A stretch of 64,000 bases of DNA from Augochlora pura. Its lineage: Eukaryota > Arthropoda > Insecta > Hymenoptera > Halictidae. The notes under the pieces were generated by a model. The model was given only the letters and a program-made list of their open reading frames with translations. It made no database searches and was not told the origin of the DNA. This document shows positions 53,901 through 64,000 of the stretch, piece after piece. The stretch covers positions 34,606,777 through 34,670,776 of the forward strand of contig NC_135781.1 in assembly GCF_028453695.1 (NCBI RefSeq). The letters run 5' to 3'. Position numbers and translations under genes: made by a program. The stretch's first letter is position 1. Each line of letters opens with the position of its first letter.

Positions 53901-54398
53901 CTTTTCCTATTAATTGTCTTTTTATTAATTGCATTATTCTGTATAAGTTCATCTGTGGAATCATATATTTACAATATGGTTTTTATACTACATCCTTTTG
54001 ATATTTAAAAGTATACAAAACCTACCATCTTCTTCACTGCAGCTGGTTGAATTGAGTAGACTATGTACATATCTATCTTCCTCCTCATCGTCACAATATT
54101 GTAGGATATGTTTTTTAATACTCTGCTTAATGGCATTTTCTGTCAACAGAGATTTTCTTGTTGCTGCAGCACTTCTGAAAGAAAGTTCAAAACAAAACAC
54201 GTGAAAATTGTCATTACAATAAAGAAGAGGATGATTTGACAAAACACAAGAACAGAAATAATTTATTTACCTCTCCGGAGTTGAACTCCTGGAACAGTTC
54301 TCACTGCTACCACTGCTCTCAATTATAACAACTTGCTTGTCAACATCTTCATCAATTTCCTCATCGCTATCTGGAATGATAACTGGTCTTCCATCCAT
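50943..54398 (-). CDS. lds: SNF2-family transcription termination factor 2 (lodestar)
   Basis: Nine exons join in phase to 932 residues: 54398-54271, 54174-54026, 53952-53752, 53678-53521, 53448-52140, 52050-51713, 51616-51449, 51369-51170 and 51090-50943. The N-terminal 300 residues are acidic and low in structure. The SNF2 ATPase has the Walker A segment ADDMGLGKT (Lys near 373), the DEAH box near 490-493 and ALTGTPIQNKELDLYS. The C-terminal helicase lobe shows LIIVSQWTSMLD, SLTAGGVGLNLVGGN and QAQDRIYRFGQKK. The long insertion between the lobes, with RLRQICVHPCLI, is typical of the TTF2/lodestar group. These ATPases release RNA polymerase II from DNA, notably at mitosis; Drosophila lodestar mutants show chromosome bridges in embryos. 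ATG at 54398 opens the acidic N-terminus (MDGRPVIIPDSDEEIDED). Confidence 0.95.
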
Positions 54399-54799
54399 CT
54401 ATAACATCTATACTTTAAAAACACATCAATTTAAAACAGATTTCAATTGAAATTCTCAAATTATTGAACATAATGTGAATGTAATATGGTGTATAACATA
54501 ATTACCTTATAAATGAATCTTCAAATGGAGATATGTCGTTCTTCTTACCCGACTGATTTTCGCACGTAAAATCACTCTAGTTACAGCCACTATTGTTCGT
54601 TAAAACCATTCACGATGCTACAGTTCAAGAAAACAAACCTGAATAAAAAAGTATCAAAGTAATGCATCTTCTTGCCTTGTATTTATTTAATTAACTAGGG
54701 GTTTGACAAACGGGACAGTCGCTCAACAACAGTCTCTTTCTTCGAAGTGCAATTCAATCGTTCGAATGTAAACTTTGCTTATGTATATACAAAGAGCCT

Positions 54800-55700
54800 A
54801 TGAAAAAAACTGTAGATGACCATCAGCCGGCGTTTGAGGAGCAACTCGCACAAAAAAGAACTTCTTGTATCCCACTACTTGGAGAATATTTGAAAGGCGT
54901 ACATCAAAGTGGTGGGAATGCGTCGTATAGCAAAAAGCTGATCTGCGCATCGTCGTATGATTAGACTATCTTGCTAAAATGTCTTAATGCTGCCACCTAT
55001 TTCTTACTTGGGAAACAACACTTGAAATTTGAATTTAAATTACTAGCGGGCGCGCCTCTTATAACACCAAAGAGAGCTCGCGTTGTGCACTCATGAATGG
55101 ACAGAATAATTTTAATAAATTTGGCATTTCATCGCCAATCATTATATAAAGTTTCTTTGAGATACAAACATTAATTCTGTATGTTTTATTAAAGTATTAG
55201 AATTTGATGGGTATCGTTCTGTTTTGCTTCATCGTATCTCGTTCTTTTCCTACAGTAGATAGATATACAGTACATAGTGGGAACGTGTGTAAATACATTA
55301 TTGTATTGCCAATACGTTTTTCTTCCTCCCTAATATTATAAGCTGTAAAGTTATGTGTGCCGCCCTCCCGCGCTCTCGTCGGGTATCCGTTCAGTTGGTT
55401 ACCTGTAGTACGCGACGCGATACTCTGTTGGTAAGGAAAGTTCAAATAACGAAATCGGTCACATAATTCATATATGATGGAAGGTATATTTGTTTCTGCA
55501 TACAAGAATCATCATAGTTGATTGGCATGTGTAATTTCAGTACAGATCCTGAATGTTGTGGTCCCCCAAAGAGAAGTACGCAATATTACTACGAGGTGGC
55601 AATACCAGTTGCTTCCCCCAGCACAGACTTCTCCTCTATCAACCCTAACATAGGGTATATAGGAACAAGCATCCCTTCAGGTTCATTTAGTTTAGTTTAG
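54800..55700 (+). CDS. Candidate small gene of unknown function divergent from lodestar
   Basis: Two pieces look coding. A 54-codon frame opens at ATG 54800 (MKKTVDDHQPAFEEQLAQKR) and reaches a stop at 54962-54964. A terminal exon starts after TTTCAG at 55541 and ends at TAG 55698-55700, with CCGPPKRSTQYYYEVAIPVA near its start. Donor GTATGA after 54954 (phase 2) joins to 55541 (phase 1) and gives a 104-residue protein; an earlier donor at GTATAG is also in phase. The ATG is about 400 bp from the divergent lodestar start, so a shared promoter is plausible. I do not recognise the protein and see no signal peptide or domain. The stop lies only 120 bp before the GCP3 start. The two pieces may belong to different transcripts, or one may be chance. 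Confidence 0.4.
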
Positions 55701-55820
55701 GTTTATGGTCATCCATGGGTACGACGTACAACAAAAGTTAATAACAATCAGTATTAATACGTTATACTTTTCTCTTATGAATACTTAAATATTTATGTAT
55801 TGTGTCAGAGAAGTTAAAAT

Positions 55821-58800
55821 ATGAACGTGTCAGAAGCAGAAATTATAGGCGATTTAGTCCAAAAATTGATACTTTCTCTTTGTGGAGATAAAAAAATAGG
55901 TAAAATTGCATATTCACATTTACAGTAAAAGTGAAATCCTAGAAAAAGTTCTAAAAATAAACTAAATATTATAAAAGACCACTGTTGCATTAAATTGTTC
56001 ATCATTTTTGTGCCGGAAATTCCATAAACATTAACATGCAACTTTTCTTCTGAATAAAGTGAAAAGATTCAACTTTAAACTAAACTGTCAAGTGATATCT
56101 AAACGAATATTTTAGATATTAACAGAAATAAACATTTTTTATGAGTATCAAAAATTTAATGAGATGGTATATTCTGCTGTTTATAGTATTCTGTTTATAT
56201 CTACTTTAATCTCAATATTCTTTTTACTGTCTATTTTTATATGACAGTTGTTTCTTTCTATCACAGTGGACACCTTTTTATTAATATTAAGTAAATCATT
56301 TTTAAAGATAATCACACTTTAAGTTATTATTTGTTACTGTCATATTTCTCCACTATTTATTTATCTTTAGTATATTATTTCACATATTGGTTATAGAAGT
56401 AATCAGAAAATGGATGCGTTTTGCAATCGAAGTATTATCATCATCACAAGGAATAGAAACACTACAAGAAGACGAAGTTATGATAGCATGTCACATAAAA
56501 GAGAAGTTGTCACATTCTGATGCAGTACAGTTTGACAAATTATTTTATGAGTTAAAGGATGGGGTATGCTACACATTTTACATAATACATTTTTATTCAA
56601 TTTTCTGTAATTTAAAAGTATGTATATATACGAGTATACATGCTATTGAAACAGAATCTGTTGAAGCATTTGTTCATGACCCATTTGTTTCATTTTTTTA
56701 TTAAACATGAATTTTCATGTTTAATATTTATCATTTATTGGAATTTTTTTACAAACTATAGATGTAGATAAATATGCAGGAATGTAGATCAATATTTCAA
56801 TAAAAGCATTAGTATGATGTTAATGTATGTTTTAAATATTAATTTATGTTTGTGATTTTATTTTTTAGCCATTAAAAAATAGGACACAAATTCTCGTATT
56901 CTTGATAAATATGTGCGAAGCCGGCGATTACCAAAAGAAAAGAATTTTCTCAGCTCCTGACTTGAAACTTGGCATAACGTCGGTATCTTCTAGTGGTAAT
57001 TAATATTAAATGTTTTCCTATATCAAACACCTTTCCAAAATTAAAATTTTTTGTCTAATCTGTATTTATTCGGAAATACTATTGTGTACACATTTCTATA
57101 TAAATGTGTTTTATCATACACTTACATGATGGTATATTTAATCTTATGTACTTACTATATTACATATCATGATTTTATATTTAGCTACAACAACACCAGA
57201 CTTGCAGATGCCACCGCAAATTGTATCTGTGAACAGTGCAGATAGAAGTACAAGGGATTTCCTAACAAGATCTAACAGAATACTTGGCGAAGAATATATT
57301 TCGGAAGATGTACTAGTTCAGGACCTCATATATTCTTTCCAAGGCATTGAAGGAAAAATATTAAAGTTGGATTCAAATTATGGTTTTCAAATAGACCCTA
57401 TGCTAAACATTGATAGACCCAGGAAACAGTCTACACTGAGATTAAGTGAACTTGGACATTTACACAATATAATACAAAAGGGTTTAGAGAGAATATCAGC
57501 TGCTTCGAGTGGACAAGTGGCAGATAGTTTTGTTGCAGCATTGTATTCTAAACTATCCGATTACTACAGATTTATAGCTACTATACAAGAGGAAGTAAAT
57601 AGGTGTTTATTAAATTTCAAAGATTTCAATTTTCTTATAACAAGATATTATAAGTAATCGATTATTAAGTGTTATTATTAACAATACTATTATTATTTGT
57701 TTCAACACATTACAGGGCACATTTACAATTAGGATTATATAAAGTTACATTGTCGCATTTACACCTTTGGGCATATGAACCTTTGGAAACGTTAAAATGG
57801 TTGGCTAGCATGGTTAGAGCTTGTCAAGGTCAGAAAGGTGGTGCTCTTGCTTCTGCAGTATATGAATTCAGTAATTATGGAGATGCGGATGTTAAGAAGT
57901 TGGTCAAAGATATCTTGGAAAGTGTTTGCGATCCTTTATACAACATGTTGATAAAGTGGATTGCTGATGGTGAATTAGATGATCCATATAGGGAATTTTT
58001 TATTGAAACTTGCGCTGATATCACTGGAGAGAGAATGTGGCATGAAAAATATCAAGTTCGTAATAGTATGCTTCCATCTTTTATTACAAAAACACAAGCT
58101 AAGAAGATTCTAGGCACAGGCAAGAGTATTAACTTTTTACGCGAAGTATGTAAAGATGTTACACCTTGGGAAGGAAAGCACACAAATATGTTTAAAAATT
58201 TTACTGAAGAATACAAAGGTAAATACCCGCAATAACTTACATAATATAGGAGGAATTATTTTATATTTTATTTTTATGATATCTATGTACTTTCTAGTTG
58301 ATGATCTTTTTGATATGGATCCTGATGGTCGATTACAAAATATGATGGACACAGCTTATAAAGCAACATCAACAAGAGTAGTTGAAGTACTGACAAAGCA
58401 GTACCACTTTATGGATCATTTGCATGCTATTAAAGGATATCTTCTGTTAGGTCAAGGACATTTTATTCAACATCTTATGCACTTGTTGGAGTAAGTACGA
58501 ATATTTATCTCTCGCCGCTATTATGAACCTATACCGAATCTACATTCTTTTCATGATGTTTCCTTCATTTGCGCGACACTTTAATTTACTCTTATAAACG
58601 AAAATATATGCATTAGCTTCTTTCAATTTTTAGATTGGAATTAGATAAACCTGCAAGCTCCTTATATCCACACAATATATCTTCCATTTTGGAAACTGGA
58701 ATAAGAGCGACGAGTGCGAAAATGGATGACTTGGATTTACATGGAAGACTCGATGTAAGATTATTAGCGCCATCGGAAAACGAAACCGGCTGGGATGTTT

Positions 58801-61043
58801 TTATTCTTGATTATAATGTTGCCGGACCTATTGGAACGGTACGATGTTATCAACTTTCTTCTTTCTTGTATCATATAAAATACAAAGTATAAAAAATAGT
58901 TTTGTAACCTGTTTATTAATATTTAGATTCTAGAGCCATATAGAGAAGTGTATCAGACCATATTTTTTGCATTGTGGAGAGCAAAACGGATGGAATCTAT
59001 TTTGTGCGCAATTTGGAAACGTCAAATAACTTCAGCAAAAATGTTTCGCAAGATGCCGGAAGTATTGACAATTCAAACTCACATACATTTAATTACAAGT
59101 AGTATGGTTCACTTAGTTCATCAGATGCAGTATTTCTTCTTATTTGAAGTAAGTCTGTAAAATTAAAAGCTACAACGCTGATTTTATACTTCAGTTGATG
59201 CTATTAAAGAGAAAATATTAATAAAATGATCTTTCCAGGTAATCGAATGTTCTTGGGATGCATTTGTAAAACAGCTTGGTCAAGCAGTCTCATTAGATGA
59301 CATAATTACTGCACACACCTATTTTATCGATACAATAAGACGTGGTACTTTCCTCGATGAAAAATCTCAAGTAAGTATTAAAATTAATTAATCGTTTATC
59401 ATATCAAATTGTTTAATAACTGCGTGATCGACTCAATTTCAAAAAAAAAACTCGTAATGTATGTGCTATAGAACGTGATTATAGACTTTCATCAAACGAA
59501 CTTTACTAGGCAAAGAGATTTTGGTATATCCACCATTTGTTGTATCACATGATTTTTGTGAAATTGCATAGGTTTGTTGAACATGATGCACCGTCTGAAA
59601 ATTAATGTGTAGTTCCTCCATAATGTCAAAATTGTATTAGTTATGAGAGTAACAAATTTGGGATCAATTTTTTTTTTTTAAAGAAGGATATCTTAGACCA
59701 TATTACAGATATCGTCACGAGGTAAACGAAATTTTATACGTGAAATTATGAAATTTTATAAGAGAAATAATCCACTTTTATGTGACTAAATGGTTGTAAA
59801 CAGGTATCCATTAGACACAATTGTTTGATCTGTCTGGTTTTCCAAGTGGATGAACGTAAGGGTAGCAGCACAAGTGCAACAGTTCGTGGGGACGGCGCAC
59901 CAAAATTGACAGGGTCTAGGTAAACAGAAAAAACACTTGACAAATCTTACAAAAAAAAACAAAGAACATTAAGAACATTATTTCTGACTTAGAAATTGCA
60001 TTATCCTGAATAGTACTTTTTTTCACATATAAAATATTGCGGGCTTTGTGTTGATACCTGTAATATGTCCTTAGTAATAATATCTTTAAACCTAGTAGGA
60101 TCTAACATGACGCCTCTTTTTCTATAACAAACAATATAGAAGATAACAGTGTAGTTTCCATTGTATAATTTCAGCAAATGATTCCTATGTGCATAAAAAC
60201 TTGCAATTAAAAGAGAGGAAACGAAAACAAAAGTTGGTGGCTAGGAAATTTTGTATTTCAGTGTACTTTATTCTCAAATTGAGAATAAAGATTTCATTAG
60301 GTGAAGTGTAATAAAATTTTATTTAAAAGCTCAGACACGATACAGCTCTGTTGTACAATTACTGCGATATGAAAATGCTCCCGCTTTTGAGATGGAGTTA
60401 ACGAAATGTATTAAAAAATATTAAAACTAAATTATTGTATTTATCATTCCACTAAATATTATGAGCACATATAAACACATAACCGATATAAAAATATTCT
60501 TTATCAGGAGCTGATGGATCACCTACGTTCGGTATATGGACCAATTTTGGATTTGCAGAATCTTGAAGAAACATTTCTGAAAGTTGCTACACGTGAATAC
60601 GAGGCGAGATTAAATGAAACCAGCACGTTGCAGTCTAATAATGCAGCATCAATTCGACCAGATAAAGCAGACCACACTGATGTAGAAATGACTAAGCGTC
60701 AAACTACCTTTTTAAAGTATCTTAACACACTTCTTATTCAGCTTAGATTACTTTCAAGAACCTATCAGGTAAATATTTTAATGAAAATTTTTTAAATTTA
60801 TTTAATATTTATTCTATGAAAAAGTTTGCAGTTATTGTTAAAATTCTTTAACAACAGCTAGAAATCATAAAATAATACTTTCTATGTCTATTACAGGACA
60901 GAGTGAAGAAATTTCTCATAATGCTTGCATCTGCTGAAGACGTTTCTTTGCAATTATTAAGTGTACGATTAGATTTTAACGAGTACTATAAAAGTAAAGA
61001 TAATCGTCTTGTTGTGCCACTCACATATCAGCACCGAAGATAA
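55821..61043 (+). CDS. Grip91: Gamma-tubulin complex component 3 (GCP3 / Grip91)
   Basis: Eleven exons join in phase to 817 residues (human GCP3 is about 907): 55821-55899, 56397-56563, 56869-56995, 57185-57602, 57716-58218, 58298-58490, 58634-58838, 58927-59148, 59239-59370, 60508-60768 and 60897-61043. Family landmarks are the Grip1 segment with RLSELGHLHNII and CQGQKGGALASAVYEF, then WHEKYQVRNSMLPSFI, GKSINFLREVCKD, GYLLLGQGHFIQHLMHLL, GWDVFILDYNV, ALWRAKRMESIL, MVHLVHQMQYF and the C-terminal LSVRLDFNEYY. The last motif marks GCP3 rather than GCP2 or GCP4. With GCP2 and gamma-tubulin it builds the small complex that nucleates microtubules at centrosomes and other organising centres. Linkers found in longer relatives are short here. 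AATAAA at 61222 is the likely poly(A) signal. Confidence 0.96.
59371..60507. other. Large ninth intron of GCP3
   Basis: At 1137 bp this intron is longer than all other GCP3 introns, which run about 70-500 bp. It contains a 65-codon minus-strand frame at 59746-59943 with a GC-richer patch around 59850-59930, unlike the AT-rich flanks. No transposase, terminal repeats or known element was recognised. An old insertion is possible. Confidence 0.4.
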
Positions 61044-62223
61044 AGCCACTAAATTATTTTCTGCCACATGTAGATCTGTCTTAATTCGTAACAATTTCTT
61101 CATGTTAATTTTTCTGTACGTTTATACAGAAATTTAATGTAGAGTACAATATATATATATTTAAAATGCCATAGTATATCCTTTAAGTGTAAAGATAATA
61201 CTTTTGTATCATTGCAAGGAAAATAAATATGATAATTTTTATATTTCTATGATAAGCATAAATACACGTATTTATAACAACCTATGCTTCCTGTTATACG
61301 CTTAATAGAAGTCTTATTAAATCTACAATAAGCATAAAACAAATTTATTACATATTGGAGTAACAGTGTTTTATTAGAATATCTTGTACATAAAAGTTTC
61401 ACGGTGATATATATTGCAAAATACATTCGATCTTCTATCGTTCTCCTTTTGATCATAAAGATGTTTGTTATTGGTCTTTAAATGAATATTGTTTCTATCG
61501 ATTTTAAAATCATATAAATAAGTATTGCAATGTACTACATTCAATCAACTGCACCGAATAATAAAACACTTGACTTTTCCTTAGAAAAATTGTAGATACT
61601 GCACTAGAAGATAAGAGAGAATAATCGCAAAAGACATGGCAATTAAAATAGGATGATCCTAGACAAGTACTATATACATATTTGCACAAACGTACAAAAC
61701 GTGTATTATAAAAGTATTTTATAAAAGACTGAATAATACAAATGATCTGGTAATTAACAGCAGAGAAAGCTGTTTAAGTTCTATATAAAAGAGGAAACAA
61801 TTTGCTATATAAAATCTTTGGCATAGAGTTCGTTATTGCATTTGCTCGTACGTGAACGAGTTTAAAAATTAGTCTTCGAGAAAAATTGAAAAAAAAAACA
61901 GTTCTATACGAGTCGTTAAATAAAATAGTCTACATGTAAATGAAGTAAAATCCGGCTTGGCTAAAGATTCACTAGTATACCATACTATACCTTAAAAAGT
62001 TCAATTATCAATTCGTAATTTAAATAAAATTACGCTTTGTTAATTTTAAGTACATTATGGTAATGTACAATAACCTTTTCATATAAGAATGTCTTACTTG
62101 ATTTTAAATTTAATTCTAAACGTTAGGTAATGTAATTATAAATGCATGTAAGGCACATGTTGCGATATGAAATTTAAAATGAAATGATCGCAATTTTCGG
62201 TATATAGTACGTAATATTACTAC
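61044..62223. other. Convergent 3' flanks of GCP3 and the laminin gene
   Basis: AT-rich DNA between two converging stops with no supported gene. It contains AATAAA on + at 61222-61227 for GCP3 and TTTATT at 61344-61349 (AATAAA on -), which could end the laminin transcript about 880 bases past its stop. If both are used, the two transcripts end about 120 bp apart without overlapping. Confidence 0.6.
61222..61227 (+). terminator. Poly(A) signal of GCP3
   Basis: AATAAA 179 bases past the GCP3 stop, on the same strand, in AT-rich 3' UTR. Confidence 0.6.
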
Positions 62224-64000
62224 TTATGGTTCCAATCGTAAGCGTTTGTTACAATCGGTAGGCAAAAGTTTTCTTATAACGCTGATATTTTCAACTTCCA
62301 TACCTAATCTTTCAACTTCCTCTTTGTAATTATTTACCCATTGTGTCTGTAAATTTTTAGCATCTGTTAATGAACGAATTCTTTCATCTAAATTTGCAGC
62401 TGCAATTTCCTTTTCAGCTGCTATTAGACGTTCTTCTAAACGGTTCAAATCAGCATCATCTAAATTCGTAGTAGAGTATTATATAAATTTCTCTTTAGAA
62501 GTAGATAGTACAGTAATCGAATATTAACCAACCTATTTCTGGCAAGACTTCGAGTTCTTTTATAATTGCTGCTACGTCGGCTAGAGCTTTGTCTACTTGC
62601 TGCGATGCTAATGTTACATTGATTTTCGCTTGTCCAACTTTATGATTTGCCTGAGGTATATAAAATACAATGAAGTCTTTATTATTGTTAAATATAAAAT
62701 TATAAAAGCTAATTAAGTGTATCACGTAGATAGATAAAATCATATGAATTAGGTAACTGTAACACGCAAATATATAGATATTTATGATATCTTACCTCTG
62801 TTGTGATGTTTGAGTCTTGACTAATTTGTTTCTCGTACTTTCTCATCATGGAATCTGTAGTATCGACTCTAAGATGTAGTTTCTCAGCCTCGTTTCCTAC
62901 ACGAACCGCTTCAATTTTAATTTCATTCGCTTCGGTTCTACTAACGTTTGCATTTGCGCTAGCTTCCTCTGCATACGTCTATTAGAAAGAATGTTTTAAT
63001 TTCATGCGAAATGAAGCATATTTGATTACTTTCCGAATAGATAATTAATATACCTGCGCCTTTTGAGCTGTTTCACGAGTATATTTAGCACTATCTTCGG
63101 ATCCACGTAATATTTTCTCTGCTCGCTCTACTTGTCGGGTGGCGTCCATAATTAGTGCTTCGATGTTATGAATATCTTTCAAGGCATCCTGTGCTTTAAT
63201 ACGTTCACCCTGTACTTCGGCATCAAATGCTAAAAAATAAGGTTTCATTATTAAACTAAAAAGGTTCCATTATTCGATTGTCACTAAAATAAAAGTAATC
63301 AAATGACAAAAAACCTCCTAATTTCTTTAATGTTTCTTGAGCTTCCTTTAAAGTTTGATCGCCGCGTTTCACAGCATCGTTTGCCTTCTCATTAGCTTCG
63401 TCTACTTCTGCCAAAAGTTCAGCAGTAGCTGCTTGCTGATCCTGTGCTGTTTCTATCAAATCCTCGCTTTTTTTTAGTTTATCTACCATCTCTTTTATGA
63501 GTTCTTCATGACTATCCAACAACAATTGAGCTTGTTCTTTTAATCGCAATCCCTATAAAAGATACTTCACTGTTGAAACATAGATACTTCACAACGCGTG
63601 TACCGTCCATCATGAACTGAAAACTCACCTCCGTATTTACATCTTCAACCTGACTTCGTAATTGTTTGATATCAACCGTGGGAAGTGACAAATCTAAAAT
63701 CGACAAATCTAATGCTTCTTGTGAAACAACAGATGATTTCTTAGCCGCTATGCTAGTCAAGTTTTTCACTTCGTTCATACGATGTTCTAATAAATCTAAT
63801 TTGCTTTCTAATCCTCGAATATCCTCGCTGAAAACGTAAAATACCTTTCAAGAGATGTTTTACCTTCCAATTAGCTCTAAATTTAGTAACATACGTTAGG
63901 TTAGAATATTTTGATATTGCTTTCTTCGCAAGATTATAAGCTTCCATAGTTGTATTTCGTGCTTGTTCTGCCAAATTATGAATCTTCATGGCTTCGTTGA
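62224..64000 (-). CDS. LanB2: Laminin subunit gamma (LanB2 type), C-terminal coiled coil, partial
   Basis: Seven exons on the minus strand join in phase: 64000-63895 (cut by the window edge), 63827-63629, 63552-63315, 63229-63054, 62978-62796, 62650-62533 and 62459-62224. The product is a continuous heptad-rich coiled coil with segments such as DLSLPTVDIKQLRSQVEDVN and NYKEEVERLGMEVENI, ending in PTDCNKRLRLEP and a stop. The near-terminal cysteine followed by the short tail is where laminin gamma chains are disulphide-linked to the beta chain. Laminin alpha, beta and gamma chains assemble through this rod into the cross-shaped heterotrimer of basement membranes. The EGF-like and N-terminal domains must lie to the right. 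The exon 63552-63315 uses donor GTTTTT, which is weak. Beta-chain identity is less likely given the C-terminal tail. Confidence 0.88.

Noticed and set aside
55197..55505. 102-codon minus-strand frame next to the small candidate gene
   Set aside because: The first 35 codons look acceptable, but there is no acceptor or continuing exon, and it overlaps the intron of the plus-strand candidate.
59746..59943. 65-codon minus-strand frame in the GCP3 intron considered as a transposon fragment
   Set aside because: No catalytic motif, terminal repeat or target-site duplication was visible.

Overview
The window is insect nuclear DNA, most likely from a hymenopteran (bee, ant or wasp). The genes are split by many short GT-AG introns of roughly 70-600 bp, the intergenic DNA is AT-rich, a Hop2/PSMC3IP gene is present (Drosophila melanogaster lacks it), and no operon or bacterial feature is seen. 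No rRNA, tRNA, CRISPR array or intact transposon was recognised. All gene models were built by hand: each exon join was chosen for an AG/GT pair with matching phase, and every complete model sums to a multiple of three with a stop only at its end.

Layout. 1-672 (+): the 3' end of an unrecognised coiled-coil protein. 673-5484: UTR and intergenic DNA with long GA microsatellites. 5485-11684 (-): an RGK-family (Rad/Gem/Kir-like) GTPase with nine exons found and at least 798 aa; its start exon was not found. 11685-18710: CpG-rich, repeat-rich DNA without a supported gene. 18711-21838 (-): a 12-exon secreted or surface-anchored insect protein with a Cys-rich ectodomain, a signal peptide and a hydrophobic C-terminus. 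24501-25709 (+): Hop2, a meiotic recombination factor. 25938-29247 (-): a secreted reprolysin-type (M12B) zinc metalloprotease of 550 aa. 30305-33601 (-): Vps45, an SM protein of endosomal fusion. 33602-44712: about 11 kb with no supported gene. 44713-50091 (+): a ZnT1-type zinc exporter with two possible C-terminal exons. 50943-54398 (-): lodestar/TTF2, a SNF2-family transcription-release ATPase. 54800-55700 (+): a possible small unrecognised gene divergent from lodestar. 55821-61043 (+): gamma-tubulin complex component 3. 62224-64000 (-): the 3' end of a laminin gamma subunit (LanB2 type).

The genes do not form one pathway. Physical arrangement is the main relation: Hop2 and the metalloprotease converge with 228 bp between stops, and GCP3 and the laminin gene converge with 1.2 kb between stops. 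By eye, base composition shifts from GC/CpG-rich with many microsatellites (1 to about 19 kb) to AT-rich (about 24 kb onward). The least explained items are an open frame inside a Vps45 intron that can splice in phase to an upstream Vps45 exon, the small gene beside lodestar, a His/Gln-rich insertion in the secreted protein, and the alternative ZnT1 tails.
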